Source: Actinoplanes lutulentus
Lineage (GTDB): Bacteria > Actinomycetota > Actinomycetes > Mycobacteriales > Micromonosporaceae
Direction: 5' to 3'
Length of the DNA: 64,000 nt
NCBI RefSeq assembly: GCF_003259845.1
Contig: NZ_QLMJ01000013.1
Span: 1-64,000, forward strand
Below are positions 25,154-32,632 of this stretch, piece by piece (within the stretch, counting starts at the first letter, position 1; each line of letters opens with the position of its first letter). A program made the translations under genes and the position numbers. The notes beneath the pieces are model-generated. The model had not been told where the DNA came from. It searched no databases and was given only the letters and a program-made list of their open reading frames with translations.

Positions 25154-26088
25154 GCCACCGCTCCGCTGCTCCAAGTGACCGCCGACGTCTGGCGGAAATA
25201 GCGGCGCGACACCGCGTCGTTGACCTGCGAACAGGTGTGTTCCAGGCTGGCCAGCACCGGACCCAGGTCGTTGATCAGCTCGTCGGCGCCACGGAACTCC
25301 AGGCCGGTGCGAGCCCGGCCGACGATGCGCTGCGCGTCGGTCGCCACACCGGCCCGGCCCGGGTCCGGCTCGAGGTCGGCCAGGCAGCCCTCGGCCGCTG
25401 AGAGCGCCGCGAAGACCGACCGCGGGAAAAGCCGGTCGAGCAGCAGGAACTCGGCCGCGTGCCGATCGTCGAGCGAGCCTCGATACGTACGCAAGAAGGT
25501 CTCCCACGCCCCGCTGGACCGCAGCAGCGTCAGCCAGGACGGGATGCTGCCGCCGGCCCGCTCGTGGGTCCGCAGCAGCCGGGCGGTCATGTCGACGCGC
25601 TCGATGTTGCGTCCCAGGACCAGGAAGACCCAGCCCTCGTCACGGCTCATGGTGGCGTCGGTCAGCCCGGCCATCACGGCGCAGCGGTCCCGCACCCACC
25701 GGAAGAACGCGTGCACACCCTGCTGCTCCACCGTGCGGCGGGCGCCCGGCAGACCGTGGTACGTGGCGTTCAGGCACTCCCACATCTCCGAGGAGACGAT
25801 CTCCCGGCAGCCACGGGCGTTCTCCCGGGCCGCGGCCAGGGCGCCCACCACCGAGCTGGGGTTCCGGGCATCGAGCCCGAGCAGGTCCACCACCTGCGCG
25901 GACGTGACCTGACCCGCTTCCACCGGCAGGCCCATGACCCCGAACAGCGACCGGACGGCGGTCTCCTCGTTGGTCCACGGGTCGGCCAGGATCCGCTGCA
26001 GGTGCACGTCCAGGATGCGGGCGGTGTCCTCGGCCCGCTCGACGTACCGGCCAATCCAGTAGAGGGACTCCGCGATCCGGCTCAGCAT
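25150..26088 (-). CDS. Alpha-E domain protein
   Basis: The 312-residue helical protein starts with the alpha-E signature MLSRIAESLYWIGRYVERAE and contains MSRDEGWVFLVLGRNIERVD, FRWVRDRCAVMAGL and ISSEMWECLNATYH-like segments. Alpha-E proteins occur beside circularly permuted ATP-grasp ligases and transglutaminases, sometimes fused to them; their own activity is not known. ATG at 26088 is 13 bp after the ATP-grasp stop; the longer frame to 26265 is within that gene and unsupported. The downstream transglutaminase overlaps by 4 bp, which indicates translational coupling. Confidence 0.92.
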   Translation of the reverse strand: MLSRIAESLYWIGRYVERAEDTARILDVHLQRILADPWTNEETAVRSLFGVMGLPVEAGQVTSAQVVDLLGLDARNPSSVVGALAAARENARGCREIVSSEMWECLNATYHGLPGARRTVEQQGVHAFFRWVRDRCAVMAGLTDATMSRDEGWVFLVLGRNIERVDMTARLLRTHERAGGSIPSWLTLLRSSGAWETFLRTYRGSLDDRHAAEFLLLDRLFPRSVFAALSAAEGCLADLEPDPGRAGVATDAQRIVGRARTGLEFRGADELINDLGPVLASLEHTCSQVNDAVSRRYFRQTSAVTWSSGAVA

Positions 26089-26101
26089 GTCCGCACCCGC
26101 C

Positions 26102-27661
26102 TCACTGTTGCTGCTGTTGCTGCTCGGCCGCATCGGCGGCGCCGGCCGGCCCGGGTTCGGGACGCCCGGCCGCCTTGAGCGGCGCCGGGTCGGCGGGCAG
26201 GTGCGGCACCTCGAACGGGATGGTGTCGTCCGGCGATGCCAGGACCCAGGTGTCCTTGGAACCACCGCCCTGACTGGAGTTGACGACCAGCTCGCCTTCC
26301 GGCAGCGCCACCCGGGTCAGTCCACCGGGCAGGACCCAGATCTTCTCGCCGTCGTTGACCGCGAACGGCCGCAGGTCGACGTGCCGGCCACGCAGTCGGT
26401 CACCGATCAGGGTCGGGACCATCGAGAGCTTCACCTCGCGCTGGGCGATCCAGCCGCGCGGGTTGGCGACGATCTTCTCGCGTACCGCGTCCAGCTCGTG
26501 GTTCATCGCGGCCGAGCCGATCACGATGCCGGCGCCGCCGGCCCCGTCGACCGGCTTGAGCACCAGCTCGTTCAGATGGTCCAGCACGTGCTCCAGTACG
26601 CCGGGCTCGTCCAGCCGGTACGTGTCGACGTTCGGCAGCAGCGGCTCTTCGTTCAGGTAGTACCGGATCAGATCCGGCACGTACGTGTAGAGCAGCTTGT
26701 CGTCGGCCACACCGTTGCCGACCGCGTTGGCGATCGTGACGCGGCCGGCCCGGGCCGCGTTGAGCAGGCCCGCGACGCCGATCATCGAGTCGGCCCGGAA
26801 ATGCACCGGGTCGAGGAAGTCATCGTCGATCCGGCGGTAGATCACGTCGACCCGCTGCTCGCCGGCCGTGGTCCGCATCGCGACCCCGTTGCCGACGCAG
26901 ATCAGGTCACGGCCCTCGACCAGTTCGACGCCCATTTCCCGGGCGATCAGCGTGTGCTCGAAGTACGCCGAGTTGAAGACACCCGGGCTGAGCACCACGA
27001 CCGTCGGATCGTTCACCCCGGTCGGCGCCGCCGCGCGCAGTGCCCGCAGCAGCATGGCCGGGTACGACTCGACCGGCAGGATCCGGGATGCCGCGAAGAC
27101 CTCGGGCAGCACCTGGGCCATGGCCCGCCGGTTCTCCATGACGTAACTGACCCCGGACGGGATCCGTACGTTGTCCTCGAGAACCCGGAACGTGCCCTGC
27201 TCGTCGCGGATCAGGTCGACGCCCGCGACGTGTACGCGTACGCCATTGGGTGGGTTGATCCCGGCCGCCGCGCGCAGGAAGTGCGCGCTGGTCGCGATGA
27301 TCCGTCGCGGCACCACGCCGTCAGCCAGAACCTGGCCCGCGCCGTACACATCGGCCAGGAACGCTTCGAGCGCCCGGATCCGCTGTGCGACGCCGACCTC
27401 GACCGAGCGCCACTCCTGAGCCGCGATGATCCGGGGGACGATGTCCAGTGGGAACGGTCGTTCCACGCCCTTGAGGGCGAACGTGATGCCCTGGTCGAGA
27501 AACGCCCGGGCCAGCACCTCGGCCCGCACGCCCAGTTCGGCGCTCGACAGCGGCTGCAACGTTGCGTGCAGCGCCTCGTAGCTCTCACGGGGCACGCCCA
27601 GCTCGGCGAACATCTCGTCCCAGCCGGGGCCGAGGCGGTATTCCTCGAAAAGATCCGCCAT
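26102..27661 (-). CDS. Circularly permuted ATP-grasp ligase (DUF404/DUF407 type)
   Basis: The 519-residue protein has the features of the circularly permuted ATP-grasp type 2 family: GITFALKGVERPFPLDIVPR, RVLEDNVRIPSGVSYVMENR, VDVIYRRIDDDFLDPVHFR, IANAVGNGVADDKLLYTYVPDLIRYY, LKPVDGAGGAGIVIG, QREVKLSMVP, VNSSQGGGSKDTWVL. Such enzymes are predicted to make peptide or amide bonds using ATP. The tail is Gln-only for its last seven residues (a CAG tract), a simple-repeat extension. ATG at 27661 lies 6 nt behind TATGTT. It is the first gene of the three-gene operon. Confidence 0.93.
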   Translation of the reverse strand: MADLFEEYRLGPGWDEMFAELGVPRESYEALHATLQPLSSAELGVRAEVLARAFLDQGITFALKGVERPFPLDIVPRIIAAQEWRSVEVGVAQRIRALEAFLADVYGAGQVLADGVVPRRIIATSAHFLRAAAGINPPNGVRVHVAGVDLIRDEQGTFRVLEDNVRIPSGVSYVMENRRAMAQVLPEVFAASRILPVESYPAMLLRALRAAAPTGVNDPTVVVLSPGVFNSAYFEHTLIAREMGVELVEGRDLICVGNGVAMRTTAGEQRVDVIYRRIDDDFLDPVHFRADSMIGVAGLLNAARAGRVTIANAVGNGVADDKLLYTYVPDLIRYYLNEEPLLPNVDTYRLDEPGVLEHVLDHLNELVLKPVDGAGGAGIVIGSAAMNHELDAVREKIVANPRGWIAQREVKLSMVPTLIGDRLRGRHVDLRPFAVNDGEKIWVLPGGLTRVALPEGELVVNSSQGGGSKDTWVLASPDDTIPFEVPHLPADPAPLKAAGRPEPGPAGAADAAEQQQQQQ

Positions 27662-28004
27662 GGCGCGAACATACGGACGGTTCGTTGCGCAGGGATTTCG
27701 GCTGTGTCATCGCACGTCACCGTGGGCGGGCCGCCGATACGGGACCTACCGGCGGCCCGCGCCGCACTGCCGGGGCACTCCGAGACCCGGCGGCACGGGC
27801 AGTCCAACCGTACGCCGCGGACCCCGGTGCCATCGAAAACCGGGCGCGCAGGGATGAACTTCGGACGTACCGTGTCCGGCGTCACGACGGAGAGCGTCTG
27901 GACGGAGAGCATTCTGAATAAAGAGTTCTTACACCAGCACAGCGCACTCTCAGCTACGGCCACGCACAATGCCGTGAGCCCCGAAGCCGCGAGGTGACAC
28001 GCCG
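27662..28004. other. Intergenic region between divergent ATP-grasp operon and dedA
   Basis: No credible gene lies in these 343 bp. The left end has the TATGTT hexamer for the ATP-grasp operon (27673-27668, minus strand). A 10-bp inverted repeat CGGGCCGCCG (27728-27737) / CGGCGGCCCG (27750-27759) with a 12-nt loop could be an operator or a hairpin. AT-rich sequence around 27910-27940 (AATAAAGAGTTCTTA) is unusual here and may hold the dedA promoter. Confidence 0.45.
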
Positions 28005-28715
28005 ATGACCGAACTGCTGACCATGCTGGCAACGCCGGCATGGGCCTACCTGGCCCTGTTCGGCTTCCTGGCGGTGGACGCTCTGGTGCCGGTCGTACCC
28101 ATCCAGGCCATCATGATCACTTCTGGGGCCCTCACCGTCTACGGCAATCTCGATCTCGCCGCGGTGATCGCCGTCGGCGCGATCGGCATGTTCGCCGGTG
28201 ACGCCGTCGCGTTCGTCCTGGGCCGGTCGACCGGTGCCCGATTGAGCGCATTGCGCGAACGTTTCGCCCCGCGTGGCGAGGACGCCGGCGAGCCCGGCCG
28301 GACCCGGCGGGCGGCCGAGCGGTTCACCCGCGGCCTGCGCCGGCCCGGCCCGCTGGTGATGCTGCTCTGCCGGTTCGTCCCGGGCGGGCGGATGGCGTCG
28401 GGTTACCACGCGGGCCGCTCCGGTTACCCGGTCAAGCTCTTCGTCGCGTACGACGGACTGGCCTCACTGTGCTGGGCCAGTTACGGCGGGCTGGTCGGCC
28501 ACCTCGGCGGCACCGCCATCACCCAGTCGGCCTGGCGGCTGTTCGCGGTCGCCGCCGCGGCCGCTGTGATCTTCGGCACGGCCGGCTGGATTCTCGCGCT
28601 CTTCGGCGGCGGACCGGCCGCCGAAGAGCCCTCCAGTGGTTCTACTGGATCTCGTGCTGCATCAGCTGCCGCGCCGCTTCCGCGATCGAGCCGGAGAGCG
28701 ACGGGTAGATCGTGA
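28005..28715 (+). CDS. DedA-family membrane protein
   Basis: The 236-residue protein has four to five hydrophobic segments and the family motif LLCRFVPGGRMASGYHAG (F/Y-x-R-F-x-P-x-x-R). DedA proteins act as membrane lipid (undecaprenyl phosphate-type) transporters or scramblases. ATG at 28005 is preceded by AGGTGA. The Ser/Ala/Arg-rich last 25 residues are unlike the family. They come from 74 bp that overlap the 3' end of the convergent lpdA gene, so the tail may have been extended by loss of an earlier stop. Confidence 0.9.
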   Translation: MTELLTMLATPAWAYLALFGFLAVDALVPVVPIQAIMITSGALTVYGNLDLAAVIAVGAIGMFAGDAVAFVLGRSTGARLSALRERFAPRGEDAGEPGRTRRAAERFTRGLRRPGPLVMLLCRFVPGGRMASGYHAGRSGYPVKLFVAYDGLASLCWASYGGLVGHLGGTAITQSAWRLFAVAAAAAVIFGTAGWILALFGGGPAAEEPSSGSTGSRAASAAAPLPRSSRRATGRS

Positions 28716-30042
28716 TGGTGTGCGCCAGCTGATCGACAGTCAGGTTGTTCTCGATCGCCATGGTGATCGGCAGGATCAGCTCGCTGGCCTTCGGCGCCAC
28801 CACGACACCGCCGATGATCTGCCCGGTCGCCAGGCGGCAGAACAGCTTCACGAAACCGTCCTGCAGGCCGGCCATCTTGGCCCGGGCGTTACCAGTGAGC
28901 GGCAGCATCACCTGGCGGGCAGGCGTACGCCCGGAGTCCACCTCGTTCTGCGAGACACCGACAGTGGCGAGTTCCGGGTCGGTGAAGACGTTCGCCGAGA
29001 CGGTACGCAGCCGCAGCGGCGCCACCGCCTCACCCATGGCGTGCCAGATCGCGATCCGGCCCTGCATCGCGGCGACACTGGCCAGCGGCAGCACACCGGT
29101 GCAGTCACCGGCCGCGTAGATGCCCGGCACGTTGGTCCGGGACACCCGGTCGACGGTCACGTAACCGCCGTCGCCGACCCCTACGCCGTACTCCTCGAGG
29201 CCCAGATCGGCCGTGTTCGGGATGGCGCCGACCGCGATCAGCGCGTGCGAGGCCTCGATCACCTTGCCGTCGCCGAGGGTGACCTGGACGCCGTCGCCGG
29301 TGTTCACCACCGACTGGCCACGGGCCTGGCTGAGGATCGTCATGCCCCGCTCACGGAACACCCGCTCTATCGCCATCGCGGCGTCCGCGTCCTCGTGCGG
29401 CATCACCCGCTCACGGCTGGAGACGAGCGTCACCTGTACGCCCATCGCGAGGTACGCGCTGGCGAACTCGGCGCCGGTCACACCGGAACCGATCACCACG
29501 AGGTGGCTGGGCAGCTCGGTCAGGTCGTACACCTGACGCCAGTCGAGGATGCGCTCGCCGTCCGGGCGCATCGAGGAGAGCACCCGCGGGGTGGCGCCGG
29601 TGGCGAGCAGGACGGTGCCGGCCTCCACCGCGTACGTCTCGCCGTTCTCCGGGGTGATCAGCACCTGGTGGGTGTGACCGAGCCGGTCCTCGCCGAGCCG
29701 GGCCCGGCCGCGGACCACGTCCACACCTGCCTTGATCAGCTTGGTCTGGATGTCGCCCGACTGGGCCAGCGCCAGCGACTTGACCCGCTGGTTCACCGCG
29801 GCCGCGTCGACGCTCACGCCGTCCAGGCCGGTCGAGGAGATGCCGAACCGCTCGTTGTGCCGGTAACCGGTCATCACCTCCGAGCTGGCGATGAATGTCT
29901 TCGAGGGGACACAGTCGGTCAGCACGCAAGCGCCACCCGGACCGTCCGCCTCGACGAGGGTGATGTCCGCGCCGAGCTGCGCGGCGACCAGGGCGGCCTC
30001 GTATCCCCCCGGTCCCCCACCGATGATCACGATCCGACTCAC
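28642..30042 (-). CDS. lpdA: NAD(P)H:quinone reductase of the dihydrolipoamide dehydrogenase-like family
   Basis: The 466-residue flavoprotein closely follows the sequence pattern of LpdA (Rv3303c): VIIGGGPGGYEAALVAAQLGA, the replaced disulfide region GGACVLTDCVPSKTFIAS, VLLATGATPR, DWRQVYDLTELPSHLVVIGSGVTGAEF, GIYAAGDCTG, LASVAAMQGRIA, IYPSLSGSIAEAA. Rv3303c reduces quinones and lacks lipoamide dehydrogenase activity because the redox disulfide and catalytic His are absent. Here one Cys in each half of that motif remains, with a different spacing. GTG at 30042 has GGAGGT 7 nt upstream; the frame to 30120 is unsupported. It is divergent from the GGCT-like gene, the same pairing as Rv3303c-Rv3304. 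Confidence 0.93.
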   Translation of the reverse strand: MSRIVIIGGGPGGYEAALVAAQLGADITLVEADGPGGACVLTDCVPSKTFIASSEVMTGYRHNERFGISSTGLDGVSVDAAAVNQRVKSLALAQSGDIQTKLIKAGVDVVRGRARLGEDRLGHTHQVLITPENGETYAVEAGTVLLATGATPRVLSSMRPDGERILDWRQVYDLTELPSHLVVIGSGVTGAEFASAYLAMGVQVTLVSSRERVMPHEDADAAMAIERVFRERGMTILSQARGQSVVNTGDGVQVTLGDGKVIEASHALIAVGAIPNTADLGLEEYGVGVGDGGYVTVDRVSRTNVPGIYAAGDCTGVLPLASVAAMQGRIAIWHAMGEAVAPLRLRTVSANVFTDPELATVGVSQNEVDSGRTPARQVMLPLTGNARAKMAGLQDGFVKLFCRLATGQIIGGVVVAPKASELILPITMAIENNLTVDQLAHTITIYPSLSGSIAEAARQLMQHEIQ

Positions 30043-30139
30043 GCTAACGACCTCCACAAACCCATTTAAATCCGACAAGACGTGCCGACACGCACGTTCC
30101 ATATTCTCACCACCCCTCACTGCGGCTATCGTCGTCGCC

Positions 30140-30601
30140 GTGCGTCACTACGCCGCGTATGGCTCGAACCTGGACCCTGCCCGCATGCGGGCCTACTGTC
30201 CGCACTCGCCGATGGTTGGCGTGGGGTGGATCGAAGGCTGGCGCCTCACCTTTGCCGGTGAGGGACAAATGGGCTGGGAGGGGGCGGTAACCACGGTCGC
30301 CGAGTCGCCGGGCGACCGGGTGTTCGTCTCGCTCTACGACGTCCACCCATGGGACGCCTCCCAGCTCGACGAGGTCGAGGGGGTGACTGCTGGCGCCTAC
30401 CAGAAGCTCACCGTCCGTGTATCGACCCTTGACGGAGACATACCCGCGTGGATTTACGTCTACGCCGGGTACGAGGGCGGCATGCCCACCGCGTGGTACC
30501 TCTCCGAGATCGCCAACGCGGCGGAGAAAGCCGGCGCGCCCGACGATTACGTGCACGAACTACGCAGCCGCCCGACCGGGACAGCCTCACCCGAGGCCTG
30601 A
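30140..30601 (+). CDS. Gamma-glutamylcyclotransferase-fold protein (Rv3304-like)
   Basis: The 153-residue protein starts RHYAAYGSNLDPARMRAYCP with the GGCT phosphate-loop motif YGSN. The expected catalytic Glu lies in LDEVEGV. It continues with WIYVYAGYEGGMPTAWYL and DYVHELRSRPTG. By recall it aligns along its length with Rv3304. Families with this fold cyclise gamma-glutamyl amino acids or amines; the specific substrate is unknown. GTG at 30140 lies 7 nt behind TATCGT, a leaderless arrangement. Confidence 0.88.
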   Translation: MRHYAAYGSNLDPARMRAYCPHSPMVGVGWIEGWRLTFAGEGQMGWEGAVTTVAESPGDRVFVSLYDVHPWDASQLDEVEGVTAGAYQKLTVRVSTLDGDIPAWIYVYAGYEGGMPTAWYLSEIANAAEKAGAPDDYVHELRSRPTGTASPEA

Positions 30602-30619
30602 CCCGCACCCGCGGGTGGC

Positions 30620-30660
30620 GAGCCGTAGCTCAGACATGTCACGAGCCTGAGCTACGGCTC
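30620..30660. terminator. Bidirectional terminator hairpin
   Basis: A perfect 14-bp stem (GAGCCGTAGCTCAG / CTGAGCTACGGCTC) with a 13-nt loop lies between two convergent genes. Confidence 0.75.
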
Positions 30661-30676
30661 ACCTCCCACGACCGGA

Positions 30677-31891
30677 TCACGTCCGCCGAGGGGTGTGGCC
30701 GATCGCGGGGCCGGGGTCTATCGGTTGCTCCGGGGCGGGCGAAATGACGGGGTCCACGCCCTGTTTCGTTTCCCAGGGCTCTTCGGTGGGCTTCCTTCTC
30801 GTGGGTCTTGCTTGCTGAGGTGGTCTGGCTTGCGGCTGCCCGATCAGCCCACCGACCGGGTTGACCCTGGTAAGTGGCCGCTGATCCGCGTGCTGGCCGG
30901 TGGCAGCGGACCCACCGATCACGCCGCCGACCGGGCGCGGCTGTCGCAGGTCTTCTGAAGGTCGCGGTGTTTTGCCAGCCGCCCTGTTCGGCTCGATAAC
31001 ACCGTTTCGCCGGCTTCCGGGAGAACGCCCCGCCGGGACAGGACCAATAACCGGACCGCCCGCCGTCCGATCCGGCCGCAAGCCAGGACCAGCACCCACG
31101 CCGCCAGCACGATCACCAGGGCCAGCACCAGGGCCAGCACCAGGGCGAGTGCCAGCACGCGTACCCGAGCCGGCATCCGTGCCCGAGGCCGCCCCTGAGG
31201 GCCCTCCGGAACCCGCTCCCTCGCCCTGGCCCGCACTCGGTCGAACCCCGGCCTGCTGGCGCCCGGCGTCCAGCAACCCGGGCGGCCTGACCGGGAGCGG
31301 CGAGGCGGCCGCAGGCTTGTAGGGGGAGGGGACCACCAGCGCCGTCTGCGCCTGGGCCAGTTCGGCGCTCAGCGACTGCATCACCGCCCGCGCCCTGGCC
31401 TCCAGCACCGCCTGCCGGCCCACCGACACCGGCCTCTGCGGCGCGGCGCCGCGGGACTTGCCGCCGACCAGCTGGTGCAGCCGCTTCTCCTCGGCGAATC
31501 CCGCGAGCAGCAAATCGTTGGCCGCGTGCTCCCGGGCGATCGCGGCCATCTCCCGCCGGGCCGATCGCAGGGCGCCGGACGCCCCGCCGAAGGCGCGCTG
31601 ATTGGCGACCGCGGCCTCGTACGTCTCCTCCAGGTTGGTGATCAGTGCGTCCAACCGGGTGAAATATGCCGCTGCGGCCGGACTGCGGGACGGAGGCCAG
31701 GCGTCGGCCAGACTCTCCCGGTATCGCCGAACCTGTCCGATGTGTTCCTGCACGAGCTCGGACGATCGGCGCCAGCCACCGGCCAGACGGGCATGGGTGG
31801 CCTCGTCGTGGGAGGCGAGCATGGCCCACATCTGATCGACGCGCAGCGCCGCCCAATTCGTGCCGCCGCCGCCACCCGTCGCCGCGATCAT
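30677..31891 (-). CDS. PPE-like helical protein with proline/glycine-rich tail (possible type VII secretion substrate)
   Basis: The protein has 404 residues. Residues 12-200 are a long helical region with Trp landmarks (TNWAALRVDQMWAML, LAGGWRRSSELVQEHIGQV, LADAWPPSRSPAAAAYF, LEETYEAAVANQRAF). This resembles the PPE-like fold of actinobacterial type VII substrates. Residues 200-404 are low-complexity Gly/Pro/Ala/Arg. ATG at 31891 overlaps the stop of the small gene upstream as ATGA, so the two are translationally coupled, the arrangement of secreted heterodimers. No ESX ATPase or membrane genes are in this window. Function is inferred from architecture only. Confidence 0.65.
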   Translation of the reverse strand: MIAATGGGGGTNWAALRVDQMWAMLASHDEATHARLAGGWRRSSELVQEHIGQVRRYRESLADAWPPSRSPAAAAYFTRLDALITNLEETYEAAVANQRAFGGASGALRSARREMAAIAREHAANDLLLAGFAEEKRLHQLVGGKSRGAAPQRPVSVGRQAVLEARARAVMQSLSAELAQAQTALVVPSPYKPAAASPLPVRPPGLLDAGRQQAGVRPSAGQGEGAGSGGPSGAASGTDAGSGTRAGTRPGAGPGAGPGDRAGGVGAGPGLRPDRTAGGPVIGPVPAGRSPGSRRNGVIEPNRAAGKTPRPSEDLRQPRPVGGVIGGSAATGQHADQRPLTRVNPVGGLIGQPQARPPQQARPTRRKPTEEPWETKQGVDPVISPAPEQPIDPGPAIGHTPRRT

Positions 31892-32250
31892 CCGGGTGCG
31901 GCAGGCCGGCCGGGAGCGGCCTGTCCTCCAAGAACGGCTTGCGCGTTCGCGTCGCTTTCCGCGTATAGCGCGCCGGCCGCACGGGCCGCCGCTGCAAGAC
32001 CCCACGTCCCGTCCGCGTAGTCGCAGACGTTGCGCAGCGTGACCTCCTGTGCCTGCGCGTGAGCGTGCACAAAGAGGTCAAGCTCGGTGAAGGTCGCGTC
32101 GCCGGTCAGCTGCGTGAGCAGTGTGTCGCTGACCGTGATCGCGCGAGGGGTGTAATCGCGTTCGACTGAATCCGCCAGCCGGGCCGCGATCTTTTCCATG
32201 GCGCGGATGTCCGCCTCGATGTGACCCTGGTCGCCCAGTGGGACGGTCAC
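31888..32250 (-). CDS. Small helical protein, possible WXG100/PE-like partner
   Basis: The 120-residue helical protein begins VPLGDQGHIEADIRAMEKIAARLAD and contains YADGTWGLAAAARAAGALY. Its size and position immediately upstream of a PPE-like gene suggest the partner of a secreted pair. I do not see a canonical W-x-G turn or a clear YxxxD/E export motif, so the assignment is tentative. GTG at 32250 has GGGAGG with 5 nt spacing. The downstream gene overlaps by 4 bp. Confidence 0.6.
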   Translation of the reverse strand: MTVPLGDQGHIEADIRAMEKIAARLADSVERDYTPRAITVSDTLLTQLTGDATFTELDLFVHAHAQAQEVTLRNVCDYADGTWGLAAAARAAGALYAESDANAQAVLGGQAAPGRPAAPG

Positions 32251-32333
32251 CCCGGCCTCCCGGAACGTGTGGTGTGATTTCCCTCCGAGATTATCCGCTC
32301 ACACCGCGTATGACTGCCCCCTGTGGACAGCCG

Positions 32334-32531
32334 TTATCGGGGCAGGCCGGAGGCTCGCCATCCGCGCGCAGCGCCTGCTGGGCGGGCTGATCGCGTCCAT
32401 TCGGAGGTGTCTTGCGACGGAGTTTCGGAATTGACCGAAGTGGATCGAGATGTCAGGATGGCGGCCAGCGCGGCCAGCTCATGATCGTCTAGGCTTCCTC
32501 GTACGACGCTGACCAGCGGTTCCGCATTCAT
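32334..32531 (-). CDS. accE: Acyl-CoA carboxylase epsilon subunit
   Basis: The 65-residue protein has the two ends that define AccE: PLVSVVRGSLDDHELAALAAIL at the start and a C-terminal Trp/Arg segment (GAARGWRASGLPR), joined by a variable Ser/Thr linker. AccE stabilises the alpha-beta complex of actinobacterial acyl-CoA carboxylases. ATG at 32531 lies 6 nt behind TACGCT; the open frame to 32651 continues into the kinase promoter and is spurious. It is usually next to accD. Here it lies 4.3 kb downstream of accD on the same strand, with the kinase, small membrane protein and protease genes in between. Confidence 0.85.
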   Translation of the reverse strand: MNAEPLVSVVRGSLDDHELAALAAILTSRSTSVNSETPSQDTSEWTRSARPAGAARGWRASGLPR

Positions 32532-32537
32532 CAACCG

Positions 32538-32543
32538 AGCGTA
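32538..32543 (-). promoter_or_regulatory. -10 hexamer of accE (leaderless)
   Basis: TACGCT on the minus strand ends 6 nt before the accE ATG. The same hexamer and spacing precede the PH-domain gene at 40440. Confidence 0.5.
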
Positions 32544-32632
32544 CGACGGGTGACCGGAGATCCGGTGACACGTGTCCCACACTCGGCTGATCAATTCGCG
32601 GCCGCTCGACAGAACCAGGTATTTTCTGCGTG

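Noticed and set aside
27728..27759. 10-bp inverted repeat as a terminator
   Set aside because: It lies between divergent promoters, not after a gene, and has no T-run, so I list it only as a dyad in the intergenic entry.
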